A stretch of DNA of 64,000 nucleotides, from NCBI RefSeq assembly GCF_014269025.2, contig NZ_CP077094.1:1550001-1614000 (forward strand), read 5' to 3'. The DNA is from Pseudomonas promysalinigenes (lineage in GTDB: Bacteria; Pseudomonadota; Gammaproteobacteria; Pseudomonadales; Pseudomonadaceae). The notes under the pieces are model-generated. The model saw nothing but the letters and a program-made list of their open reading frames with translations, did no database searches and was not told the DNA's origin. Below, in pieces: positions 10,281 to 18,682 of the stretch (within the stretch, counting starts at the first letter, position 1; the number at the start of each line of letters is the position of its first letter). The position numbers and the translations under genes are program-made.

Positions 10281-10816
10281 GGCAGCATGCGCTGCAGTGT
10301 GTTGTCGCGTTGCACGTAGTGGTGGTACAGCCCAGCCAACGCGTGCAGGCCGATCAGCCAGTAACCCCAACTCGCCACTCGCTCATGCCAGCCTTTGATG
10401 AACTTGGCCTGGTCCGGGTCCGGCCCGATCAGGTGGGGCAGTTCCAGCCCATAGAACGGCACAGGCTTGTCGGCAGCGCTGAGAATCAGCCAGCCGGCAA
10501 GCGGCAACCCGATCATCAGCAGGTACAGCGCCAAGTGCATCAGGTGCGCAAGGCCTGTCTGCCAGGCTGGCGGCTTGGGCACGATAGGGGGAGTCGGGTT
10601 GATCAAGCGTACGGCCAGGCGCAGCCAGACCAACACAAATACACTCAACCCGAGCATGAAGTGCAGGTCTTTCATCAAGTTTCGTTCGGCGCTGTCCTTG
10701 GGAAATATGCCGCGAAACTCCATACAGGCGTAAACAGCGGCCAGCAGCACCAACATCAGCCAATGAAGGGCGATGGACAGGCGTGCGTAACGGGGTGAAG
10801 GGGTGGATGAAACCAT
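10271..10816 (-). CDS. Cytochrome b561 family membrane protein
   Basis: A 181-residue four-helix di-haem protein of the bacterial b561 (CybB) type. Hydrophobic segments are at roughly residues 15-32, 52-70, 90-112 and 146-166, with haem-ligand histidines within them (for example ALHWLMLVLL, DLHFMLGLS, HLMHLALYL and GLHALAGLYHHY). Such proteins shuttle electrons between quinols and superoxide or other acceptors in the inner membrane. GAGGACC precedes the ATG with good spacing. It is convergent with the PLP-enzyme gene. Family assignment is secure; the electron partner is unknown. Confidence 0.88.
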   Translation of the reverse strand: MVSSTPSPRYARLSIALHWLMLVLLAAVYACMEFRGIFPKDSAERNLMKDLHFMLGLSVFVLVWLRLAVRLINPTPPIVPKPPAWQTGLAHLMHLALYLLMIGLPLAGWLILSAADKPVPFYGLELPHLIGPDPDQAKFIKGWHERVASWGYWLIGLHALAGLYHHYVQRDNTLQRMLPYK

Positions 10817-10873
10817 GATCGGTCCTCGTCATCAGGTTTAAGTGGCGCTCTTGATGGCGCTCTGGGTAGCACT

Positions 10874-11854
10874 CTAGATGCTTTTTGCAGCAGATATTTG
10901 CGCTAGGCCGGTGAAAATTGTGTTGTCTGGTGAATGCGGCCAATCATCGGGCACCAGAAATAGCCGCTCGGCTTCCTGCCAGGCGCCATCACCGTCCGGC
11001 TCCAGCCTGGCCAGCAACTGCGCTGGCGCCTGTGGAGCCAGCGCGGCCAGCCAGGCTTGGAACTGCGTCGAGGACCATCGCACATCAGCCCGCACCCGTG
11101 CTGGCGCAAGCCAGGCGTGGCGTTGCAGCGGTTGCCAGACCTCGCCCGGCATCGCTGCCCAATCCCGCCGGCGCATCCAGCGCCCGCGTAAGTGAGCGGG
11201 GTGGGCACCAGCCGGTGGCTCGGCATGCCCGGGGCTTGGATAAAACAGGTAGCCGCCCAGCCACAGATGCGCCTGCACCTGGGTGACCCCGATGGCTGCC
11301 AAGGCTTGGCGGCTGTGGGCATCGCGTGACATGGGCAACTGATGTGTGGCCAAGTGCGCCAGCTTGCTCCCCAGGCGATCATGACAGCCTGGCCCCAGCC
11401 AATTCGTAGCATCACCTGCGTCGCCCACGGTCGGCCCGAGATAGAGCTTGATCGCCAACTCCAGATGATGGGTGCCTTGGCCATCACGCAGCAGGATGTC
11501 CAGCTCGCCCAGGGTGCGGCCCCCAGCCCGAATGGCAAGGTTGGATGCCAGCAGCTGCACGCCGGGCGCGTGGGTCAGGGCAAATTGCCAAAGCCCTTCG
11601 TAATACAGCCCAAGGCGCTTGCTGGTAATGGTTGCCAACCAGTTGCGCAATGGCAGGTCATCGGCATCCAAGGCGCGTAACCAGTCGCACAGGCGTTGTG
11701 GGTCGCCCGCCCAGGCACTGCCCGCCAGCGGGTGGCGCTGGGGGCAGGGCGGTGCGCTCAGCAGTGGCGGCGACAGCAGCGTCCAGGCCAAGTCACGCAC
11801 GGCAGGGCGGTGCAGGCAGCGGGGCAGTTCGTTGAGTTCGGCAAATGGCATCAT
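10874..11854 (-). CDS. DUF1853 family protein
   Basis: A protein of about 326 residues that I recognise as DUF1853. It has family-like features such as GLYYEGLWQFAL, LGELDILLRD and HLELAIKLYLG. The pattern of an acidic residue in GELDxL followed by HxExAxK resembles restriction-endonuclease-like (PD-(D/E)XK) cores, a tentative observation. The doublet ATGATG at 11854 fits the expected N-terminus MMPFAELNELPRCL. A GTG at 11908 would add 18 residues. No strong ribosome site is visible. It diverges from nadK across about 90 bases. Biochemical function is unknown. Confidence 0.75.
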   Translation of the reverse strand: MMPFAELNELPRCLHRPAVRDLAWTLLSPPLLSAPPCPQRHPLAGSAWAGDPQRLCDWLRALDADDLPLRNWLATITSKRLGLYYEGLWQFALTHAPGVQLLASNLAIRAGGRTLGELDILLRDGQGTHHLELAIKLYLGPTVGDAGDATNWLGPGCHDRLGSKLAHLATHQLPMSRDAHSRQALAAIGVTQVQAHLWLGGYLFYPSPGHAEPPAGAHPAHLRGRWMRRRDWAAMPGEVWQPLQRHAWLAPARVRADVRWSSTQFQAWLAALAPQAPAQLLARLEPDGDGAWQEAERLFLVPDDWPHSPDNTIFTGLAQISAAKSI

Positions 11855-11943
11855 GCTGCGAGCATAGCCGGTTTGCCGCTGCCCGGTCGTTTCGCCCATA
11901 ATCGCCACATAGTCACCCCGCCGCAGAGCCTCCCAGGAGCCCC

Positions 11944-12834
11944 ATGGAGCAATTTCGCAATATCGGTATCATTGGCCGCCTTGGCAGCTCGCAGGTGCTC
12001 GACACCATTCGCCGACTGAAAAAATTCCTTATCGAGCGCCACCTGCATGTGATTCTCGAGGACACCATCGCCGAAGTGTTACCCGGCCATGGCCTGCAAA
12101 CCTCGACGCGCAAGCTACTCGGTGAGGTCTGTGACCTGGTGATCGTGGTCGGTGGCGACGGCAGCCTGCTTGGCGCTGCCCGCGCGCTGGCCCGGCACAA
12201 TGTACCGGTACTGGGCATCAACCGCGGCAATCTGGGGTTTCTGACCGACATCCGCCCCGATGAGCTTGAGCAGAAAGTCGCCGAAGTGCTCGACGGCCAC
12301 TACCTGGTAGAAAACCGCTTCCTGCTTCAGGCCGAGGTACGTCGCCATCATGAGGCTATCGGCCAGGGCGATGCGCTCAACGATGTGGTACTGCACCCTG
12401 GCAAGTCGACGCGGATGATCGAATTCGAAATCTACATCGATGGCCAGTTCGTCTGCAGCCAGAAGGCCGACGGCCTAATTGTCGCTACTCCCACCGGCTC
12501 GACCGCCTACGCCCTGTCGGCCGGTGGCCCGATCATGCACCCCAAGCTCGACGCCATCGTGATCGTGCCCATGTACCCGCACACCTTGTCGGGCCGGCCG
12601 ATCGTGGTCGACGGCAACAGCGAGCTGAAGATCGTCGTAGCCAAGGACCTGCAGATCTACCCGCAAGTGTCCTGCGACGGCCAGAACCACTTCACCTGCG
12701 CTCCCGGCGACACCATCACGGTCAGCAAGAAACCTCAGAAACTGCGCCTGATTCACCCGCTGGACCACAATTACTATGAGGTGTGCCGTACCAAGCTCGG
12801 CTGGGGCAGCCGCCTGGGGGGCAGGGACGACTGA
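11944..12834 (+). CDS. nadK: NAD kinase
   Basis: A 296-residue ATP-NAD kinase that phosphorylates NAD to NADP in the cytoplasm. The catalytic GGDGS motif is at residues 70-74, followed by the family segments INRGNLGFLTD and ATPTGSTAYALSAGGP. The length equals that of Pseudomonas NadK, and AGGAG stands seven bases before the ATG. The stop codon overlaps the start of the metallophosphatase (ACTGATG), so the two are translationally coupled. This gene starts a block of six genes on the same strand running to pepN. Confidence 0.97.
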   Translation: MEQFRNIGIIGRLGSSQVLDTIRRLKKFLIERHLHVILEDTIAEVLPGHGLQTSTRKLLGEVCDLVIVVGGDGSLLGAARALARHNVPVLGINRGNLGFLTDIRPDELEQKVAEVLDGHYLVENRFLLQAEVRRHHEAIGQGDALNDVVLHPGKSTRMIEFEIYIDGQFVCSQKADGLIVATPTGSTAYALSAGGPIMHPKLDAIVIVPMYPHTLSGRPIVVDGNSELKIVVAKDLQIYPQVSCDGQNHFTCAPGDTITVSKKPQKLRLIHPLDHNYYEVCRTKLGWGSRLGGRDD

Positions 12835-13805
12835 TGCTCGATCCGGCGCGCAGTTTCGACATCATCGGTGACGTGCATGGTTGTGCACAGACCCTCGAAC
12901 GCTTGCTCGATGCCCTTGGCTACAAGCGCGTCGGCGGTGTATGGCGCCATCCATGGCGCCAAGCGTTGTTCCTGGGTGACATCGTCGACCGCGGCCCACG
13001 TATCCGCGAGGCCCTGCATATCGTTCATGACATGGTCGAGGCTGGTCAGGCCTTGTGCATCATGGGCAACCACGAGTACAACGCCCTGGGCTGGGTGACA
13101 CCGGCCTTGCCTGGTAGCGGCAAGTCGTTCGTGCGCGAGCATACCCCCCGCCACGCACGGCTGATCGACGAAACCCTGACCCAGTTCGCCCACCACCCTG
13201 GCGACTGGCACGACTTTCTTCAGTGGTTCTATCAAATGCCATTGTTCGTCGACGCCGGGCGTTTCCGGCTGGTGCACGCCTGTTGGGATGCGCGGCTGAT
13301 CGAGCCACTGCGCCAGCAGTACCCCGGCGGGGTTATCGATGAGCACTTCATTCAGTCATCGGCGGTGGCCGGCAGTTTTGCTGCCACGGTGTGCAACCGC
13401 TTGCTGCGCGGTACCGACATGCGCCTGCCTGATGGCCTGACGTTGACCGGTGGCGACGGCCTGACCCGAGCCTTCTTCCGCACCAAGTTCTGGGAAGAAG
13501 ACCCACAAACCTATGGCGACATCGTCTTCCAGCCCGATGCGTTGCCCGAAAATGTTGCCCGCACCCCTCTGAGCCACACCGAAAAGAACGCACTGTTGCG
13601 CTATGCCGAGGACGAACCGATGCTATTCGTCGGGCATTACTGGCGCAGCGGTCGCCCTGGGCCGATCCGCGCCAACCTGGCCTGCCTGGACTACAGTGCG
13701 GTGCTGTACGGCAAGCTTGTGGCCTATCGGCTGGATGATGAAACCCGCATCGACCCGCACAAGTTCGTCTGGGTCGACGTCGAACGCCCGCAGGCCAACC
13801 CATGA
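12834..13805 (+). CDS. Metallophosphoesterase (calcineurin-like)
   Basis: A 323-residue protein with the full calcineurin-like signature: GDVHG at residues 12-16, GDIVDRGP starting at G48 and GNHE at 78-81, and later histidine motifs such as LVHACWD and FVGHYWRSG. These bind two metals in protein phosphatases and diadenosine tetraphosphatases. At 323 residues it is longer than ApaH and has extra central sequence. It may hydrolyse phosphoproteins or nucleotides; the substrate is unknown. The start overlaps the nadK stop and its stop overlaps the rhomboid start (ATGA), so the three are coupled. Confidence 0.85.
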   Translation: MLDPARSFDIIGDVHGCAQTLERLLDALGYKRVGGVWRHPWRQALFLGDIVDRGPRIREALHIVHDMVEAGQALCIMGNHEYNALGWVTPALPGSGKSFVREHTPRHARLIDETLTQFAHHPGDWHDFLQWFYQMPLFVDAGRFRLVHACWDARLIEPLRQQYPGGVIDEHFIQSSAVAGSFAATVCNRLLRGTDMRLPDGLTLTGGDGLTRAFFRTKFWEEDPQTYGDIVFQPDALPENVARTPLSHTEKNALLRYAEDEPMLFVGHYWRSGRPGPIRANLACLDYSAVLYGKLVAYRLDDETRIDPHKFVWVDVERPQANP

Positions 13806-14668
13806 ATATCATCGAAGTGATGCGCTTGCCGCTGGCAGTTGACCTCAGCGGCTTCGTTAACCTGCTGCAGCGCCTGCAGGTGCCGCACCGGGTCAGCGAG
13901 GAGGGCGAGGACCAGGTGCTCTGGGCCCCCGACAGCATGGCTACGCAGGTGCGCGAGCTGTATCAGCGCTACCCCGATGGCAATGCCGATGTGGTGCAAG
14001 ACGCCTCGGCGCAGGTTACCACCCAGCCGTCGCTGGCCGAGCAGGCCAAGGCCTGCAAGGTGACTGCCACTGTGCTGGTGATGTGCCTTGTGGTCGCCGG
14101 CCTCACGGGCCTGGGCGACAACCTCAATGCCATCAGCTGGTTCACCTTCCTCGACTTTCGCGTGCAGGGTGACTACCTGCATTTCACGCCGCTGGCCCAA
14201 AGCTTGGCCGACGGCCAGTGGTGGCGCCTGGTGTCGCCCATGTTGCTGCATTTCGGTGTGCTGCACCTGGCGATGAACGGCCTGTGGTACTGGGAGCTGG
14301 GTAAACGCATCGAATTGCACCAGGGCCCCTGGAAGCTGTTGGGCCTCACCTTGCTGTTCAGCCTGGTGTCGAACCTTGCCCAGCACTACACCAGCGGCCC
14401 GAGCTTGTTTGGTGGCCTGTCCGGGGTACTGTATGGCTTGCTTGGCCATGTCTGGTTGTACCAGTGGCTGGCGCCCAACCCTTACTTCAGGCTGCCCAAA
14501 GGCGTATTGGTGATGATGCTGATCTGGCTGGTGATCTGCCTGAGCGGTGTGGTCGGCCAGCTGGGTTTTGGCCAGATCGCCAACGCCGCCCATGTGGGCG
14601 GGTTGCTCATCGGATGCCTGACCGGCCTCTTGGGTGGGGCGCTGGCCCGGCGTAAACTGTCGGCTTGA
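13802..14668 (+). CDS. Rhomboid-family intramembrane serine protease (GlpG-like)
   Basis: A 288-residue protein with a soluble N-terminal domain (about 1-80) and a rhomboid membrane core. The catalytic serine is S207 in FGGLSGVLYG and the partner histidine is H264 in NAAHVGGLLIG. The conserved HxxxN segment also appears as HLAMNGLWYWELG, where the family places the oxyanion residues. Six or so hydrophobic helices are visible. Rhomboids cleave membrane proteins within the lipid bilayer, including orphaned subunits in bacteria. The start overlaps the preceding stop by four bases. All catalytic residues appear present. Confidence 0.92.
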   Translation: MNIIEVMRLPLAVDLSGFVNLLQRLQVPHRVSEEGEDQVLWAPDSMATQVRELYQRYPDGNADVVQDASAQVTTQPSLAEQAKACKVTATVLVMCLVVAGLTGLGDNLNAISWFTFLDFRVQGDYLHFTPLAQSLADGQWWRLVSPMLLHFGVLHLAMNGLWYWELGKRIELHQGPWKLLGLTLLFSLVSNLAQHYTSGPSLFGGLSGVLYGLLGHVWLYQWLAPNPYFRLPKGVLVMMLIWLVICLSGVVGQLGFGQIANAAHVGGLLIGCLTGLLGGALARRKLSA

Positions 14669-14681
14669 ATCAGGAGACTGT

Positions 14682-14942
14682 ATGTCCACTTTCGCGCAAA
14701 TGATTGAAAACATCACCCCGGAGATCTACCAGAGCCTGAAGCTGGCGGTGGAAATCGGCAAATGGTCGGACGGCCGCAAGCTCACCGCCGAGCAGAAAGA
14801 GCTGTCGCTGCAGGCGGTGATCGCCTGGGAAATGAAAAACCTGCCAGAAGAGCAGCGCACTGGTTACATGGGCCCGCAGGAGTGCGCCTCGAAGTCCGCG
14901 CCCATCGCCAACATTCTGTTCAAGTCGGACTCGGTACATTGA
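14682..14942 (+). CDS. DUF1315 (YeaC) family protein
   Basis: An 86-residue soluble protein matching the YeaC/DUF1315 pattern, with TPEIYQSLKLAVEIGKWSDG and ELSLQAVIAWEMKNLP. CAGGAG stands six bases before the ATG. The family is small and has no established function. The stop overlaps the likely TTG start of the DUF2797 gene (TTGA), so the two proteins are probably made together. Confidence 0.85.
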   Translation: MSTFAQMIENITPEIYQSLKLAVEIGKWSDGRKLTAEQKELSLQAVIAWEMKNLPEEQRTGYMGPQECASKSAPIANILFKSDSVH

Positions 14943-15769
14943 TCGAAATCGCTCGTGGCTCTTTGAGCAAGATGTCCGTCAGCCTGCAGGCGCCTGTGGT
15001 GCAGTACAGCTTTCGGCTCGATGACACCCTGGTGCCGGTCAATCGCTTGATAGGCCAGCGTCTGCGTCTGCAATACCTTGGCGCCATCCACTGCAGCCAT
15101 TGCGGTAAACGCACCAAGACCAGCTTCAGCCAGGGTTATTGCTACCCCTGCATGACCAAGCTGGCCCAGTGCGATGTATGCATCATGGCGCCGGAGAAGT
15201 GCCACTACGATTCGGGCACCTGCCGTGAGCCGTCATGGGGCGAGCAGTTCTGTATGACCGACCATGTGGTTTACCTGGCCAACTCGTCGGGTATCAAGGT
15301 CGGCATTACCCGCGCCACTCAGTTGCCCACCCGATGGCTCGATCAAGGCGCCAGCCAGGCGCTGCCGATCATGCGCGTCGCTACCCGCCAGCAATCGGGC
15401 CTGGTCGAAGACATTCTGCGCAGCCAGGTGCCTGACCGCACCAACTGGCGCACGCTGCTCAAGGGCGATGCCGAAGTGCTCGACCTGCCCGCGATTCGCG
15501 AGCAGATTTTCCACGCCTGCGCCGATGGCTTGCGCGAGCTGCAAGGGCGCTTTGGCTTGCAGGCGATCCAGCCGCTGGCCGATGCCGAAGTGGTGCACAT
15601 GCGCTACCCGGTTCAGGCCTACCCGACAAAGGTCGTCAGCTTCAACCTCGACAAGGACCCGGTCGCCGAAGGCACGCTGCTCGGCATCAAGGGTCAGTAC
15701 CTGATCTTCGATACCGGCGTGATCAATATTCGCAAGTACACGGCCTACCAGTTGGCCGTGCTCCAGTAA
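14939..15769 (+). CDS. DUF2797 family protein, cysteine-rich with GIY-YIG-like segment
   Basis: A protein of about 276 residues that I recognise as DUF2797. Residues about 55-105 are cysteine-rich (CSHCGKRTKT, YCYPC, CDVCIMAPEKC, GTCREPSW), which looks like two zinc-binding ribbons. Next comes HVVYLANSSGIKVGITR, then TRWLDQG and LVEDILR. This order resembles a GIY-YIG nuclease core, VYxA...KVGIT, Arg, Glu; that is my inference. The TTG start at 14939 overlaps the DUF1315 stop; the ATG at 14972 would remove the conserved-looking LIEIARGSLSK. Neither has a strong ribosome site. Function is unknown. Confidence 0.75.
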   Translation: MIEIARGSLSKMSVSLQAPVVQYSFRLDDTLVPVNRLIGQRLRLQYLGAIHCSHCGKRTKTSFSQGYCYPCMTKLAQCDVCIMAPEKCHYDSGTCREPSWGEQFCMTDHVVYLANSSGIKVGITRATQLPTRWLDQGASQALPIMRVATRQQSGLVEDILRSQVPDRTNWRTLLKGDAEVLDLPAIREQIFHACADGLRELQGRFGLQAIQPLADAEVVHMRYPVQAYPTKVVSFNLDKDPVAEGTLLGIKGQYLIFDTGVINIRKYTAYQLAVLQ

Positions 15770-15782
15770 AAAGGACCTGCAC

Positions 15783-18440
15783 ATGCGTACCGAACAACCG
15801 CAAGTGATCTACCTCAAGGATTACCAGGCGCCCGAGTACCTGATCGACGAGACGCACCTAACCTTCGAGCTGTTCGAGGACCACACCCTGGTCCACGCGC
15901 AATTGGTCATGCGCCGCAATCCGGCGCTTGGGGCTGGCCTGCCGCCATTGGTACTGGACGGCCAGCAACTGGAGCTGTTGCACGCCTCGCTGGACGATCA
16001 TGAACTCGACGCGGGCGAGTTCCAGCTCGACGCCGACAGCCTGACCGTGCAGCCCAAGGCCGAGCGTTTCACCCTCGACACCAGCGTGAAAATTCACCCC
16101 GAGAGCAATACCGCGCTGGAAGGCCTGTACAAGTCCGGCAAGATGTTCTGCACCCAATGCGAGGCCGAGGGTTTTCGCAAGATCACGTATTACCTCGATC
16201 GTCCGGACGTGATGAGTACCTTCACCACCACCGTGATCGCCGAACAGCATCGCTACCCGGTGCTGCTCAGCAACGGCAACCCGATTGGCAGTGGGCCGGC
16301 CGAAGATGGCCGTCACTGGGCCACCTGGGAAGACCCGTTCATGAAGCCGGCCTACCTTTTCGCGTTGGTGGCTGGCGATCTTTGGTGCGTCGAAGACAGT
16401 TTCACGCGCCAGTCTGGCCGGGATGTCACCCTGCGCATTTATGTCGAGCCCGAGAACATCGACAAGTGTGACCACGCCATGGTCAGCCTGAAGAAGTCCA
16501 TGCGCTGGGACGAAGAGGTCTACGGCCGCGAGTACGATCTGGATATCTTCATGATCGTGGCGGTCAACGATTTCAACATGGGCGCCATGGAAAACAAGGG
16601 TCTGAACATCTTCAACTCCAGCTGCGTGCTGGCCCGTGCCGAAACGGCTACGGACGCTGCCCACCAGCGAGTCGAGGGGGTTGTCGCTCACGAGTACTTC
16701 CACAACTGGTCGGGCAACCGTGTGACCTGCCGCGACTGGTTCCAACTGTCGCTCAAAGAAGGCTTCACGGTGTTCCGCGATGCCGAGTTCAGTGCCGACA
16801 TGAACTCGCGTACCGTCAAGCGCATCGAGGACGTGGCTTACCTGCGCACGCACCAGTTCGCCGAAGACGCCGGCCCCATGGCCCATCCCGTACGCCCGGA
16901 AAGCTTCATCGAAATTTCCAACTTCTACACCCTGACGGTGTATGAAAAGGGCGCAGAAGTGGTGCGCATGGTCCGCACTCTGCTGGGCGCCGAGGGGTTC
17001 CGCAAAGGCAGCGACCTGTACTTCGAACGCCACGACGGCCAGGCGGTGACCACCGACGATTTCATCAAGGCCATGGAAGACGCCAATGGCGTCGATCTGG
17101 CTCAGTTCAAGCGCTGGTACAGCCAGGCCGGTACTCCGCGCCTGGAAGTCAGCGAGGCCTATGACGCTGGCGCCCAGACTTACAGCCTGACCTTCCGTCA
17201 GAGCTGCCCGCCGACGCCTGACAAGGCCGAGAAACTTCCGTTCGTGATACCGGTGGAATTGGGCTTGCTCGATACCCAAGGCAACGATCTGGCGCTGCAA
17301 CTGGTCGGGGAAACAACGGCCGTTGGTCATTCGCGGGTGCTGTCGGTGACCGAAGCCGAGCAGACCTTCACCTTCCAGGGTATCGCGAGCAAGCCACTGC
17401 CTTCGCTGCTGCGTGGTTTCAGCGCACCGGTCAAGCTGAGCTTCCCCTATGACCGCGACCAGCTGATGTTCCTGATGCAGCACGACAGCGACGGCTTCAA
17501 CCGCTGGGAGGCGGGCCAGCAGCTGTCGGTGCAGGTGCTGCAGGAGTTGATCGGCCAGCATCAGCGCGGCCAAGCACTGGCGCTCGACCAGCGCCTGATC
17601 ACGGCCTTGGGCACGGTACTGGGCAACGAATCGCTGGACCCGGCCATGGTTGCCGAAATGCTCTCGCTGCCTGGCGAAGCGTATCTGACCGAGATCAGCC
17701 AAGTGGCCGACGTCGATGCCATCCACGCCGCCCGCGAATTCGCTCGCCAGCAGATCGCCGAGCAGTTGTTCGATGCGCTATGGGCGCGCTACCAGGCCAA
17801 CCGCGAAGTGTCACGCAGCACCGCTTACGTGGCCGCCGCCGAGCACTTTGCCCGCCGCAGCCTGCAGAACATCGCCCTGTCTTATCTGATGCTGACCGGC
17901 AAACCTCAGGTGCTCAAGGCGACCCTGGAGCAGTTCGAACAGTGCGATAACATGACCGAACGCTTGACGGCGCTGGCGGTGCTGGTCAACTCGCCGTTCG
18001 AAGCTGAGCGCGCTGAGGCCCTGGCAAGCTTCGCCGAGCACTTCAAGGACAACCCATTGGTCATGGACCAGTGGTTCAGCGTGCAGGCAGCCAGCACGCT
18101 GCCAGGCGGGTTGGCGCGGGTCAAAGCGTTGATGCAGCACCCGGCATTCACCCTGAAAAACCCGAACAAGGTGCGGGCGCTGATCGGTGCCTTTGCCGGG
18201 CAGAACCTGGTCAACTTCCACGCCGCCGATGGTTCCGGATATCGCTTCTTGGCGGACCTGGTGATCGAGCTCAATGCGCTGAACCCGCAGATTGCTTCGC
18301 GTCAACTGGCACCGCTGACCCGCTGGCGTAAGTATGACGCTGCCCGGCAGGTGCTGATGAAGGGTGAGTTGGAGCGGATTCTCGCCTCCGGGGAGCTGTC
18401 CAGTGATGTCTATGAGGTGGTGAGCAAGAGCCTGGCTTGA
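15783..18440 (+). CDS. pepN: Aminopeptidase N (M1 zinc peptidase)
   Basis: An 885-residue alanyl aminopeptidase that trims N-terminal residues from cytoplasmic peptides. The exopeptidase motif GAMEN is at 267-271. Zinc ligands H303 and H307 with catalytic E304 are in HEYFH, and the third ligand is E326 in LKEGF. The remainder is the beta-rich linker and the C-terminal helical domain typical of E. coli-type PepN. AAAAGGA lies before the ATG, 13 bases after DUF2797. It ends the block started at nadK; a REP pair follows and may help stop or stabilise the transcript. Confidence 0.97.
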   Translation: MRTEQPQVIYLKDYQAPEYLIDETHLTFELFEDHTLVHAQLVMRRNPALGAGLPPLVLDGQQLELLHASLDDHELDAGEFQLDADSLTVQPKAERFTLDTSVKIHPESNTALEGLYKSGKMFCTQCEAEGFRKITYYLDRPDVMSTFTTTVIAEQHRYPVLLSNGNPIGSGPAEDGRHWATWEDPFMKPAYLFALVAGDLWCVEDSFTRQSGRDVTLRIYVEPENIDKCDHAMVSLKKSMRWDEEVYGREYDLDIFMIVAVNDFNMGAMENKGLNIFNSSCVLARAETATDAAHQRVEGVVAHEYFHNWSGNRVTCRDWFQLSLKEGFTVFRDAEFSADMNSRTVKRIEDVAYLRTHQFAEDAGPMAHPVRPESFIEISNFYTLTVYEKGAEVVRMVRTLLGAEGFRKGSDLYFERHDGQAVTTDDFIKAMEDANGVDLAQFKRWYSQAGTPRLEVSEAYDAGAQTYSLTFRQSCPPTPDKAEKLPFVIPVELGLLDTQGNDLALQLVGETTAVGHSRVLSVTEAEQTFTFQGIASKPLPSLLRGFSAPVKLSFPYDRDQLMFLMQHDSDGFNRWEAGQQLSVQVLQELIGQHQRGQALALDQRLITALGTVLGNESLDPAMVAEMLSLPGEAYLTEISQVADVDAIHAAREFARQQIAEQLFDALWARYQANREVSRSTAYVAAAEHFARRSLQNIALSYLMLTGKPQVLKATLEQFEQCDNMTERLTALAVLVNSPFEAERAEALASFAEHFKDNPLVMDQWFSVQAASTLPGGLARVKALMQHPAFTLKNPNKVRALIGAFAGQNLVNFHAADGSGYRFLADLVIELNALNPQIASRQLAPLTRWRKYDAARQVLMKGELERILASGELSSDVYEVVSKSLA

Positions 18441-18460
18441 GGTTTTGTAACCGCAACTGA

Positions 18461-18550
18461 CCGCTTCGCGGGTAAACCCGCTCCAACAGAGACCGCCCAG
18501 GCCTTGCGGCCTGGGCCAGACCTGCTGGGGCAGGTTTATCCGCGAAGCTG
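18461..18550. repeat. P. putida-type REP pair in inverted orientation, with central hairpin
   Basis: The first REP carries GCTTCGCGGGTAAACCCGCT (within 18461-18489) and the second, in reverse orientation, TTTATCCGCGAAGC (within 18522-18550). Between them a perfect hairpin CCCAGGCC/GGCCTGGG with a TTGC loop lies at 18496-18515. This BIME-like arrangement may slow RNA decay downstream of pepN. Confidence 0.85.
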
Positions 18551-18583
18551 TTTAGCGGTTAACAAAACATAACGTCCCGCACG

Positions 18584-18613
18584 TTGTAATCCTTCAAACT
18601 TCCCCGATACGAT
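18584..18613 (+). promoter_or_regulatory. Possible sigma70 promoter for the YCF48-RND pair
   Basis: TTGTAA (18584-18589) and TACGAT (18608-18613) are 18 bases apart and lie 70 bases before the YCF48-like gene. Both elements deviate from consensus, so this is a weak prediction. Confidence 0.35.
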
Positions 18614-18682
18614 CCCCACAAGCCTCTAATGCAGGCCTTTCACAGCACGGACCCATCAAAAACAAAACAACAGGGGATGGTC

